A DNA stretch of 64,000 nt from Amycolatopsis pittospori (GTDB lineage: Bacteria > Actinomycetota > Actinomycetes > Mycobacteriales > Pseudonocardiaceae): NCBI RefSeq assembly GCF_013870525.1, contig NZ_JACBXD010000010.1, forward strand, positions 1-64,000. The letters are read 5' to 3'. Positions 10,645 through 18,669 of this stretch are shown piece by piece (the stretch's first letter is position 1; each line of letters begins with the position of its first letter). The notes under the pieces were generated by a model, which was given only the letters and a program-made list of their open reading frames with translations, did not search any database and was not told where the DNA came from. Made by a program: the position numbers and the translations under genes.

Positions 10645-11808
10645 ATGACGGACGAGAAGGCGAGCGTCGCCGAGGGCGTCAAGATCACCGGTGACGACAG
10701 CTTCGGCAAGAACGCGCTCGACGCGGCGAAGAAGGTGCCCGTCGCGGGCAAGGGCGTCACCACGATCACCAACGCCTACGACAAGATCAGCACCGCCCAG
10801 GGACCCGGCGACATCGCCGCGGCCGGCGGGCAGCTCGTCGCGGACGGCGCCGGGTTCATCGCCGGCGCGGGCGCGGATCTGGCGAGCTTCGTGCTCGACC
10901 CGGTCGGCTGGCTGGTCAGCAACGGGCTGAACATCCTCATCGAACTGATCCAGCCGCTGCAGGACGCGCTGCACTTCGTCACCGGCGACGGGCCAGCGCT
11001 CAAGACCGCGGCGGGGAACTTCGTCAACATCGGCAAGGGTTTCGTCACGCTGGCCGACGACTTCGTCAAGACCGGTGACGACTCGCTGAAGGACTGGGTG
11101 GGAGACGCGGGCGACGCCGCGCGCAACGCGCTGGCCGATTTCGCCGTCGGCGTCAAGGGCATCGGGTCGAGCGCCGGGACGGTCGCCGAGACGCTCCAGA
11201 TGTGGTCGATGGTGATGACCGTCATCGAAGAGGTCGTCAAGTCGATCATCTCCGAACTGGTCACCTGGGCGATCTACATCTGGCTGCCCGCGCTGGCCGC
11301 GTCGGTGGTCAGCCTCGGCTCGTCGGTCGCCGCCGCGATGACCGCGACCATCGCCAAGGCCGCGAGCGCGATGGGCAAGATCACCAAGCACCTCGGCAAA
11401 CTCGGCAAGCTGCTCGACAAGTTCATGGGCTTCATGCTCAAGTGGACCGACGACCTGGTCAAACAAGGTTCGAAGCTGACGAAGGCCGGCAAGGTCGGCC
11501 TGACGCCGGGCCAGGAGAAGGCCATCGTGGGCGCGGTCGCCAAGGGCACCGGCACCCAGCTGGGCACCTTCGGGACCGCCGCGAAGGACGTCCTCACCGG
11601 ACTTCCCGGGCAGGTCCTCAAGCAGACGGTCGGCGTCAATCCCAGCGATCTCGCCAAGGGCACGGCGTATCAGGGCAAGGCCCTGGTCGACGTCGGCGGG
11701 AAGATGGTCAGCAACACCAAGGACATCAAGACCGCGCAGAACGCGGGCGACATCGGTGGCGGGCAGAGCACCGAGGAGACCCGCGAGAACCTGGACATGG
11801 ATCAGTAG
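10645..11808 (+). CDS. Large helical protein of the cassette, function unknown
   Basis: A 387-residue protein rich in Ala, Gly, Lys and Val, without a signal peptide. An N-terminal half of repeated amphipathic helices (GPGDIAAAGGQLVADGAGFIAGAGADL, then FVLDPVGWLVSNGLNILIELIQPLQ) precedes a hydrophobic centre around residues 190-245 (WSMVMTVIEEVVKSIISELVTWAIYIWLPALAASVV), a basic segment (KITKHLGKLGKLLDKFM), and a polar tail ending ENLDMDQ. The arrangement recalls LXG/WXG-like N-terminal domains of type VII substrates, but no toxin motif is recognised at the C-terminus. Its function is unknown. Confidence 0.7.
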   Translation: MTDEKASVAEGVKITGDDSFGKNALDAAKKVPVAGKGVTTITNAYDKISTAQGPGDIAAAGGQLVADGAGFIAGAGADLASFVLDPVGWLVSNGLNILIELIQPLQDALHFVTGDGPALKTAAGNFVNIGKGFVTLADDFVKTGDDSLKDWVGDAGDAARNALADFAVGVKGIGSSAGTVAETLQMWSMVMTVIEEVVKSIISELVTWAIYIWLPALAASVVSLGSSVAAAMTATIAKAASAMGKITKHLGKLGKLLDKFMGFMLKWTDDLVKQGSKLTKAGKVGLTPGQEKAIVGAVAKGTGTQLGTFGTAAKDVLTGLPGQVLKQTVGVNPSDLAKGTAYQGKALVDVGGKMVSNTKDIKTAQNAGDIGGGQSTEETRENLDMDQ

Positions 11809-11817
11809 GGTCGCCGG

Positions 11818-13236
11818 ATGGACCTTCAGCTGGCCGGGCCGTGGCTCATCGTCGCCGGTTACGCCGCCGGATTCGGGCTGCTGTTCCTGGGTAACCGCTT
11901 CGACGGACGGCGGCCCACCGCGGCCGCCGTCTGCTACGCGCTGTCGGGCGTCGCGTTCTCGGAGACGTCGTTGTACTGGCTCTCGGCGGTGACCGAGGTA
12001 GCGCAGTGGCTCTGGTTCGCCGTCCCGCCGGCGATCGTGGCCCTGGTGGTCTGGCGCGGGTATCGGCAGAGGACCTGGATCAGGCGGCTCGGCGGATCCG
12101 GCACGCAGAGTTTCGGCGTGCTCCCCCGCGACGGCATCGCCCTCGCGTATGAAGACGCGGACCCCGTGGCGACGCTGGTCGAGTTCGACCGGAACGGGCA
12201 CCGGCTGCTCGGCGCCGAGTACACCCTCGGCCGGCCGGAGGGCCTCGGCGAACCGATCAGGACAGCCGACCTGATCGATGGGACGTACACCCTGATCCAG
12301 CTGCGGACCCCCGTGGTGCCGTCACTGGTCGTCACGCCGAACGTCGGCGCGTTCGAACCCGAGCGGTTCACGCCGTTCGAGGACGCGCGCATCACGCGGA
12401 ACACGATCGGCTCGCCGAAGCCCGACGCGCTGCTGCAACGGTTCGAGACGGGGAGCGACTTCGACCGCCGGTTCACGATCACGACATCCGATCCGGAGTT
12501 CGCCCGCGCGTTCCTCACCCCCGAGGTCCGCGATCTGCTGACCCGCGATCCGTGGTTCCGGGTCCGGGAGGTCGCGCTGCACGGCGGCTCGCTGTGGGCC
12601 ACCGAGGCGGGAACGCTGACCGAGCAGCGGATGTTCATCGGCGTGCGACGGCTGGCGCTGCTGGCGTCGGCTGCGGACTGGAGCGACGAGGCGTTCGGCG
12701 CGGTCGCGAAGGCGGCCGACACCGCCGACGGAGCAGGACCGGGTGGGTCGCTCAACAGGAGGCGGGAGGCCGCCGATCGGCAGCCGTTGTCGGCGCTTTC
12801 GCTGGTGACTCGGTCCGTGATCGCGCTCGCGCTGGTGCTGCCGGGGCTTGCGCTCGCGGTGAACTCGCTGACCGCGTTGACCGGCCTGGCGCCCGAAGTG
12901 CGGCTCACCGTGACCGCGACCCTGCGGGCGGAGGCGAGCACCGCGAACTGCACCAGCTGCGGCAACGGCAACCTGGTGGACGGCACTTACGAACTCTCCG
13001 GAGAGACGGTCCGCGTCACCGACATGCGGTGGATGTCGTTCGGCGACTTCCCGGAGCGCGGCGACGTCGTCGACGTGTCCGTAGGGCCCCTTTGGTGGCA
13101 TCCCCTGATCGAGAGCACCGACACCGGCGTCTTCCTGCTGCTGATCGGCCTGGCCCCCGTCGTCGCCGGCGCCGCCCTCGCGAAGGCGACCTACCTCCCG
13201 CGCCCGCGCCGCTCCGACCTGCGTTTAGCGGGCTAA
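11818..13236 (+). CDS. Five-segment membrane protein ending inside a palindromic repeat
   Basis: A 472-residue membrane protein of unknown function. Three hydrophobic segments lie at about residues 8-28, 35-55 and 60-80, then a large soluble domain of about 245 residues, a segment near 328-350, an external-looking domain with a CTSCGNG cysteine pair, and a last segment near 434-458. It starts with ATG nine bases after the previous stop and completes the cassette. The final residues DLRLAG and the TAA are encoded by the interspersed palindromic repeat at 13216-13244, so the original C-terminus may have been replaced. Confidence 0.75.
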   Translation: MDLQLAGPWLIVAGYAAGFGLLFLGNRFDGRRPTAAAVCYALSGVAFSETSLYWLSAVTEVAQWLWFAVPPAIVALVVWRGYRQRTWIRRLGGSGTQSFGVLPRDGIALAYEDADPVATLVEFDRNGHRLLGAEYTLGRPEGLGEPIRTADLIDGTYTLIQLRTPVVPSLVVTPNVGAFEPERFTPFEDARITRNTIGSPKPDALLQRFETGSDFDRRFTITTSDPEFARAFLTPEVRDLLTRDPWFRVREVALHGGSLWATEAGTLTEQRMFIGVRRLALLASAADWSDEAFGAVAKAADTADGAGPGGSLNRRREAADRQPLSALSLVTRSVIALALVLPGLALAVNSLTALTGLAPEVRLTVTATLRAEASTANCTSCGNGNLVDGTYELSGETVRVTDMRWMSFGDFPERGDVVDVSVGPLWWHPLIESTDTGVFLLLIGLAPVVAGAALAKATYLPRPRRSDLRLAG

Positions 13237-13244
13237 ACGCGATC
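13216..13244 (+). repeat. Palindromic repeat copy 1 (convergent genes)
   Basis: 29 bp, A arm GACCTGCG first. The core GCGTTTAGC / GG / GCTAAACGC (13221-13240) is a perfect palindrome. It contains the TAA of the plus-strand gene (13234-13236) and the TAG of the minus-strand gene (13235-13233), so both convergent reading frames end inside it. Confidence 0.9.
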
Positions 13245-13733
13245 TGAAAGTGCCCGGACCAGGGGCTTCGAGAACCAGTGCTGGGCGAAGGGGTCGTCGT
13301 TATACGGCTCGACCTCGGCGTAGCCGAGGCGCGCGTACAGAGCCCTCGCCTCGACCAGGTCGCTTCGGGTGTCGAGGCGCATGACGGTGGCCCCGAGGTC
13401 GCGCGCGGCGTCCTCGGCTGCGGCCACGAGCAGCGCGGCCCCGCCCGTGCCCCGCTCCGTCGGACGGAGGAACACGCGGGTGAGTTCGGTGGTGTCGGGC
13501 GTCGCGACCCGCACGCCGGCGCATCCGGCGAGCACGCCGTCGCGCCGCGCGAGGAGGAAGGCACCGGTCGGCGGGACCAGGTCCCTGCTGTGCTGCTCCT
13601 CGAGGTAGCCGTCGATCTCGGCGTCGGGGACGTGGCGCCGGTGGTAGCGCGTCGCGATGTCGACCATGTACTCGCGCAGGATGCGGACAGCGTCCGGGTG
13701 GTCGACAGCGGCGAGTTCGAAGCTCCAGGTCAT
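13233..13733 (-). CDS. GNAT-family acetyltransferase
   Basis: A 166-residue protein with the GNAT fold: beta strands GAFLLARRDGVLAGCAGVRV and the acetyl-CoA pyrophosphate loop LRPTERGTGGAALLVAAAEDAARDLG (R-x-x-G-x-G/A pattern), then MRLDTRSDLVEARALYARLGYAEVEPY, typical of motif B. The substrate is unknown. ATG start. Its last codons and stop (SDRV, TAG) lie in the palindromic repeat at 13216-13244. A repeat pair lies 44 bases upstream of its start, separating it from the MmpS-like gene. Confidence 0.88.
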   Translation of the reverse strand: MTWSFELAAVDHPDAVRILREYMVDIATRYHRRHVPDAEIDGYLEEQHSRDLVPPTGAFLLARRDGVLAGCAGVRVATPDTTELTRVFLRPTERGTGGAALLVAAAEDAARDLGATVMRLDTRSDLVEARALYARLGYAEVEPYNDDPFAQHWFSKPLVRALSDRV

Positions 13734-13776
13734 AGATCCATCTTCGCGACCCTGGCCAGCGGTTTTTCAGGCCTCC

Positions 13777-13805
13777 GACCTGCGTTTAGCCCCCTAATCG
13801 CGATC
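13777..13805 (+). repeat. Palindromic repeat copy 2a
   Basis: 29 bp, A arm first, with the CCC-type core TTTAGCCCCCTAA. It is the exact reverse complement of copy 2b (13834-13862), from which it is separated by 28 bases. Confidence 0.92.
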
Positions 13806-13833
13806 TGGGGCACTCGGGCGACCCCGGCCGCCG

Positions 13834-13862
13834 GATCGCGATTAGGGGGCTAAACGCAGGTC
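13834..13862 (-). repeat. Palindromic repeat copy 2b
   Basis: 29 bp, B arm GATCGCG first, core TTAGGGGGCTAA, A arm last. The final two bases form part of the TGA stop of the MmpS-like gene (13863-13861). Pairs perfectly with copy 2a. Confidence 0.92.
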
Positions 13863-14352
13863 AGGAGGGGGCCAGGCGGCCGGCGCAGGTGGCGACCTCG
13901 CCGGGGGTGGACTTCTGGGACGTGACGACGGCGCCGCCCACGGCGACCCGGCATTCGACGGCGCCCTCGCCCTGCCCCAACAGCTGGACGGTCGGCGGGG
14001 TGCCGGTGTTCTTCCACGTGAGCTCCTTGCGCCACGGCAGCGTCACCTGCAGCTCCTGGTGCACGAGCCCCAGCCCGTTCGAGTCGTAGACCACGGTCGC
14101 GGTCCCCGTCCCGGCGAGCTCGTAGGCGATTCGCCAGTCGGTCGACACCGGCTGCGGTTGCGGTTGGCTCAGCGTCCGCGTGATCGTCCGGTCCGGCCCC
14201 CGTGACGGCGCGGCGTCCGTCGGCTCGCCGACGACGGCCACGGTCTCGGCCTGCGGTTCCTCACCGCCGTTGAGCAGCACCACACAGGTCGCGAGTGCGG
14301 CCACCACGATCCCCGCGATGGCGATGCGCCCGATCAGTTGTCTGTCGGCCAT
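13861..14352 (-). CDS. MmpS-like membrane-anchored protein
   Basis: A 163-residue protein with one N-terminal membrane anchor (RIAIAGIVVAALATCVVLL), a short linker, and an extracytoplasmic beta domain: RIAYELAGTGTATVVYDSNGLG, LQVTLPWRKELTWKNTGTPP, and ECRVAVGGAVVTSQKSTPGEVATCAG with a pair of cysteines. This is the layout of MmpS, the small partner of MmpL transporters. No MmpL gene lies next to it, so the partner is unknown. ATG start with GAGGAGA upstream. The TGA touches repeat copy 2b. Confidence 0.75.
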   Translation of the reverse strand: MADRQLIGRIAIAGIVVAALATCVVLLNGGEEPQAETVAVVGEPTDAAPSRGPDRTITRTLSQPQPQPVSTDWRIAYELAGTGTATVVYDSNGLGLVHQELQVTLPWRKELTWKNTGTPPTVQLLGQGEGAVECRVAVGGAVVTSQKSTPGEVATCAGRLAPS

Positions 14353-14418
14353 CGGTTCTCCTCATCGAAAAGCGCGGCGCGGCCCCGAGACCAAGTCGGA
14401 GCCGCGCCGCCGCGGAAG

Positions 14419-14664
14419 TCAGGACGGCAGTAGCCGGCCGGGAACGCCGTTCAGGGACTGGATGAGACCCAGCACCGGGACGCCGAGCGGCGCGAACGTC
14501 CAGATGTTGTTGAGGTCGCTCGTGTCGGGCTCGTCGACGACCACGACATCGCTCGGGGCGTCCTGCGCGAGCGGGGTCGCGGCGAGCGCGGGAGCGGCCG
14601 AGCCGAGCACGACGAGGCCGGCGAGCGCCGCACCGGTGACCGCGCGGACGAGGGTCTTCTTCAT
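14419..14664 (-). CDS. Small exported protein, 81 residues
   Basis: The protein has a clear Sec signal peptide (MKKTLVRAVTGAALAGLVVLGSAAPALA) and a mature part of about 53 residues starting ATPLAQDAPSDVVVVDEPD and ending GLIQSLNGVPGRLLPS. There are no cysteines in the mature part. ATG start with AGGAGA upstream. It sits 27 bases after another small exported gene and is probably co-transcribed with the membrane protein and SBP56-like gene upstream. Function unknown. Confidence 0.75.
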   Translation of the reverse strand: MKKTLVRAVTGAALAGLVVLGSAAPALAATPLAQDAPSDVVVVDEPDTSDLNNIWTFAPLGVPVLGLIQSLNGVPGRLLPS

Positions 14665-14691
14665 GAGATTCTCCTTTACTGGTAACGGTTC

Positions 14692-14925
14692 TTACGAAAT
14701 CGGCGTGATGATCCCGTAGATCGGGGCGAGCAGGTCGGTGGGCACGGGGACGGTCGGGCCGAGCAGTCCGCCGAGGTCGAGGCCGGGGATCAGCCACACC
14801 GCGGGGTTGCCGCCACCGGTCGGCAGACCCGGCAGCGGGTCGGCCGAGGCGACCCCGCCAGCCAGTCCGGACAGCGCGCCCGCCACGGCGAGCGGCAGCA
14901 GCACACGGGCCGCGATTCGCTTCAT
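14692..14925 (-). CDS. Small exported protein, 77 residues
   Basis: A signal peptide (MKRIAARVLLPLAVAGALSGLAGGVASA) is followed by a 49-residue hydrophobic, Pro/Gly-rich mature part with PGLPTGGGNPAVWLIPGLDLGGLLGPTVPVPTDLLAP. Like its neighbour at 14419 it ends in a short hydrophobic tail (IYGIITPIS). ATG start with GGGAGAAGAG upstream. The two may be paralogues or act together; no known family is recognised. Confidence 0.72.
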   Translation of the reverse strand: MKRIAARVLLPLAVAGALSGLAGGVASADPLPGLPTGGGNPAVWLIPGLDLGGLLGPTVPVPTDLLAPIYGIITPIS

Positions 14926-14970
14926 CTCTTCTCCCTTTTCCTTACCGCTGCTGGAATCGAGCGGAATCCT

Positions 14971-16731
14971 TCATCGGAGTACCGAGCTGACCGGCACGAT
15001 CGTGCCGTCGGGGATCCATTGCCCCGCGTAGTTCCGGTCGGCGATCATCCCGACGGCATGTGGTTCGCCCGGGTACATCGGCATGGCGTTGACCTGCGCC
15101 GCCGCGAAGATCTGGACGTCGCCGTTCACCGACCTCCACTGGTCTCCGAGCCAGCTGCGGAAGCCGCCGAGAGTGGGGCTTTCGCCGCCGAAACCGTTGC
15201 TCGCCGCGACCGCGAAACTCACGGCGACCTGCTCGCGCGGGTCGAACCTCAGTGGTAGCGAAGAACTCGCGACGGAGTTGACGATCGGGCCGTTCAGCAG
15301 CCACGGCGCCAGGTACAGGCCGTATTGGTGGGTCGGCTTGAGCCGTTGCGACTCGGCGGCGCGGGTCATCGCCGTGTAACCGCCCGCCCAGCCGGACACG
15401 ACGACCAACGCGGTGTTCGGGCCGGCCTCGGCCTGCACCGGGAGCCCGGAGCGGGCGGCGGTCTCCCGCACCAGCTTCGCGGCGGCCACACTGCGCGGCG
15501 ACGTGTCTTCAACGAGGGTGAGCGCGGAAGGCTTGCGTCCGGCCAAGAACTCGACGAGTTTGACGAGCGATCCGCTGTCCTCGCCCGAAAGCCCGTCGGC
15601 CGGGCAGGAGGTGAGGAGCTCGCGGCGGTCGGCGATCAGGCCGCCGAGCGCGGCGGAAGCGCATTCGGGCGCGTCCGTGTCGTCGATGGCGGGCCCGTGC
15701 TCCTCACCCGCGTCGACCTCGATCGTCGACTTCTGGTCGCCACGGCTGATGATCAGGTCGCTGCGTCCCTGGGGCAGATCGATCTCGGCCCAGGTGCCCT
15801 CGGCACCGGGGCGCACGATGGCCTTGCCGATCAGGCCGCCTTCGATTCCGGCGGACAGCCCTTCGCCCGCGCTCGCCGGGAAGTGGACGAGGTTCTTGCC
15901 GGGCCGCTGCGGGCTCACCAGCACCGGGAACCGCTGGTCGCCGACGGACGCGTTCGCGAGCAGCGGCACGCCGGGAACCGGCAGCTCGGACGGCTTCGGA
16001 ATGGCCGCGAGTGCACTCCAGGCGACGAACCCGATGGTGACGGCGGCCGCGCCGAAGCGGTAGGCACGGGTGGAATCGTTGCCTGACAAGAAGAATCCAG
16101 CGACGACGGTGGCCGCCACCGGTAGTACGGCGATCACGAGCAACGTGATGCCGAAGAACGTTTCGTAGATCCTGCGGTCGAATCCGAGACCGGAGGAGAA
16201 CAGCTGGACAGCGCCGGCGACGACGAGAAGTCCGCCCAGCGTCAGGGAAAGCGGGCCGAGCCGGAAGTTCGTCTGGCGCCACCGCTCGGCGGGAACCCAG
16301 ACCGAAAGCACCGTGACGCCGAACCACAAAGCCGCGGCCGCGACGTAGACGGTGTCGATGGCGAACTCGACACCGGACCGTCCGAGCGAGGTTTCGAGGA
16401 CCACCAGCGCGGCGAGCGCGAGCGAGGCCCAGCGCCCGGCGGACGGCCACCTGACGAGGATCGGGATGGCCAGCGCGAGCACGATGTGCACGATCAGCGC
16501 GACGACGTTGACGTCGACCGTGAGGGCCGAAACCGCGGCGAGGACGGCGGAAACCAGACCGAGCGCGGCGATGGTGACATACAGGCGCTTGGGCAGCTCA
16601 CCCACCAGCGGGCGCAGGATCCCGCTGCCCGCGAGGAAAGCGGTCGCCAGGAGAAGACCGAGCCGGAGCAGGACCAAGGCGATGTCCACTCCGGCCGAAC
16701 CCGAGCTCGCCGGTATGACGTGGTGATCCAT
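14971..16731 (-). CDS. Polytopic membrane protein with large external domain (CopD-like?)
   Basis: Starting at the ATG at 16731 (GGAAGG upstream), the product has 586 residues. The N-terminus MDHHVIP is followed by about seven or eight hydrophobic segments over residues 15-260, including IDTVYVAAAALWFGVTVLSVWV, reminiscent of CopD/YcnJ copper-transport membrane domains. The C-terminal 320 residues look soluble and extracytoplasmic, with beta segments and a region (GPNTALVVVSGWAGGYTAMTRAAESQRL) that could be a substrate-binding-like fold. It directly follows the SBP56-like gene. The copper link is weak inference. Confidence 0.6.
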   Translation of the reverse strand: MDHHVIPASSGSAGVDIALVLLRLGLLLATAFLAGSGILRPLVGELPKRLYVTIAALGLVSAVLAAVSALTVDVNVVALIVHIVLALAIPILVRWPSAGRWASLALAALVVLETSLGRSGVEFAIDTVYVAAAALWFGVTVLSVWVPAERWRQTNFRLGPLSLTLGGLLVVAGAVQLFSSGLGFDRRIYETFFGITLLVIAVLPVAATVVAGFFLSGNDSTRAYRFGAAAVTIGFVAWSALAAIPKPSELPVPGVPLLANASVGDQRFPVLVSPQRPGKNLVHFPASAGEGLSAGIEGGLIGKAIVRPGAEGTWAEIDLPQGRSDLIISRGDQKSTIEVDAGEEHGPAIDDTDAPECASAALGGLIADRRELLTSCPADGLSGEDSGSLVKLVEFLAGRKPSALTLVEDTSPRSVAAAKLVRETAARSGLPVQAEAGPNTALVVVSGWAGGYTAMTRAAESQRLKPTHQYGLYLAPWLLNGPIVNSVASSSLPLRFDPREQVAVSFAVAASNGFGGESPTLGGFRSWLGDQWRSVNGDVQIFAAAQVNAMPMYPGEPHAVGMIADRNYAGQWIPDGTIVPVSSVLR

Positions 16732-16809
16732 GGGGACCTTCCGGGGCAATCGGCGGAGTCGTGGGTGACGGGTGGACCCGCCACCCACGACCTTCCGCGC
16801 CGAACAGGG

Positions 16810-18669
16810 TTACTTGAGATCCGCGTCCGCTACGACGAACAGTTCGGAGTGCGGTTTGGCGTTGCCGAAGGACCCGTGCGGCCAGGTCTTCCGGTTGAAG
16901 TTGATCCCGACCTGACCGGTGAACTCGTCCCGGAAGTTCGAGTCGACGGCGAGCTTCCCGTCCTCGCCGAGGTTCAGCAGGTTGACCTTGTGGTCACCGT
17001 CCAAACCGGACCGCGCGACGAAGTAGTTCGACACCGCGAGGTGCTGCGGCTTGTCGGTCTCGCGGTAGAAACCGTCGTCGCCGAGCACGAAGTTGTCGTA
17101 CGCGCCCCAGTGCGGGCCACCACCCGGCGTACCGGGGTTGATCGGTGCCGCGCCGACGACGGTCGGCAGATCGCCGCCACCGCCCTGCTGGGACTTCTCC
17201 TTGGTGTCGATCCGGCCCTTGATGTTCTCGACCTTGTCGCCCGCGGCGAGCAGCTTCTGGATGTCGAGGATGTACACACCACCGGTGGTGCCGGGGTCGT
17301 CGGGGCCGAGCGCGCCCTTCTGCCGGCCGGTGATCGCGCGGTAGAGGTACTTGTCGTCGGGGCTGGTCTGGATCCAGCCACCGTTCGACCCGCCACCGTT
17401 GGAGTCGTTGTTCGGGTGGATCGCCTTGTTCGCGGCGCCGTCGTCGAACACCTGGATCCAGTGCGGCTCCTTTGCGGTGATGTCCGGCGTGTAGAACACA
17501 GCGCCGCCCTGCATGGTCTGGGCGAACGCGCCCTTGTGACCCGGCTGGTTGGTCACCGTGGTCTCCATGACCGCGCGGCTTTCGGCGTGCAGCGGATCCG
17601 CCGGGTCGGCGCGGGGGCCGTCCGGCAGGTACGAAACCGCCTTCAGCTTCGGCTTGTTGCGGTCGGAGATGTCCCAGGTCCGGACGGTCGGGCGCCGCAG
17701 GTACGGCGACGGCTGCTTCACCGGGTCGAGAATGATGTTGCGCGGCTCGGCGTAGTCACTGGTGACCAGGGTGTTGAGATCCTCGCGGGCCTGGATGCCG
17801 TGCGGGTTGGCGCAGGTCGGCTTGTCCAGTTGCGGGAGGTTGTCGCACAGCTTCTTGTTGTCGCCCTGCGGAGTGGCCGCCGGGGACTCGGAAAGCACCT
17901 GCGCGTTCTGGTCGAAGCGGACGACCTCGCCGGGGCTGCCGGCGAAACCGTTGCCCACCACGGTGGAACCGTTGGCGTAGGTGTGCGGGCCGGGGACGAC
18001 CGGGCCGCCCATGTACGTGCCGTACGCCGTGCCGTCCTTGAGCACCCAGTACGCGTCCGGCACCGAGCCGCCGAGGGTCTGGGTCGGCAGGCTGACGCCC
18101 TTGAGCTTCAGTTGCGGCAGCGCGGAGACGTCGAAGGCGTACGTCGCGGCGGCGAACAGCGCACCCGCGTAGATCGTGTCGCCCTTGTGCCACACGTACT
18201 GCATGTGGTGCGGCTCGTTCTCCACGAGCGGGCCGACGGTGGCGGTGTTGACCACCTTGCCGTAGGTCGGCGAGCCCTGCGTCGCGTCGATCACGGCGAG
18301 GAAGTCCGGACCGGGCAACGCGTTCTTGATCTTGTTGAGCCCGCCGCCGAGCGAGCCCGGCAGATTCTTGATGTCCTTGACCAGGGTGTCGGCGATGTTC
18401 TCGTCACCGGCCCAGACCAGCAGCCACTTCTTGCGCTTGCCGTCGGCGCTCCGGGTCGACGCGGCGACGTCCTTGGACACCAGGTGGTTCTGGACCCAGT
18501 ACTCCTTGCCGTCGGCCGCCTTCTTCGCGTCCTTGAGGACCTGGACGTCGGCGTAGGCACTTGTGTTGGAGCCGGTATAGGTAACCGTGCCCACGGCGAG
18601 CGCCACCGCCATGGCGCCTATCACCACTTTTCGCCACTCTTTTCGCCACCTAGGCGAGTTGGATAGCAT
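16810..18669 (-). CDS. Exported selenium-binding protein (SBP56/methanethiol oxidase) family
   Basis: A 619-residue protein with an N-terminal export signal containing Arg residues before a hydrophobic stretch (RKVVIGAMAVALAVGTVTYTG). Family hallmarks are visible: GKVVNTATVGPLVENEPHHMQYVWH, CANPHGIQAREDLNTLVTSDYAEPRNI, and the C-terminal KTWPHGSFGNAKPHSELFVV, whose His-rich segments correspond to the metal region of SBP56. Known members include methanethiol oxidases. At 619 residues it is longer than the usual 460 or so. The ATG has GGGAGAAAG upstream. The substrate here is unproven. Confidence 0.78.
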   Translation of the reverse strand: MLSNSPRWRKEWRKVVIGAMAVALAVGTVTYTGSNTSAYADVQVLKDAKKAADGKEYWVQNHLVSKDVAASTRSADGKRKKWLLVWAGDENIADTLVKDIKNLPGSLGGGLNKIKNALPGPDFLAVIDATQGSPTYGKVVNTATVGPLVENEPHHMQYVWHKGDTIYAGALFAAATYAFDVSALPQLKLKGVSLPTQTLGGSVPDAYWVLKDGTAYGTYMGGPVVPGPHTYANGSTVVGNGFAGSPGEVVRFDQNAQVLSESPAATPQGDNKKLCDNLPQLDKPTCANPHGIQAREDLNTLVTSDYAEPRNIILDPVKQPSPYLRRPTVRTWDISDRNKPKLKAVSYLPDGPRADPADPLHAESRAVMETTVTNQPGHKGAFAQTMQGGAVFYTPDITAKEPHWIQVFDDGAANKAIHPNNDSNGGGSNGGWIQTSPDDKYLYRAITGRQKGALGPDDPGTTGGVYILDIQKLLAAGDKVENIKGRIDTKEKSQQGGGGDLPTVVGAAPINPGTPGGGPHWGAYDNFVLGDDGFYRETDKPQHLAVSNYFVARSGLDGDHKVNLLNLGEDGKLAVDSNFRDEFTGQVGINFNRKTWPHGSFGNAKPHSELFVVADADLK

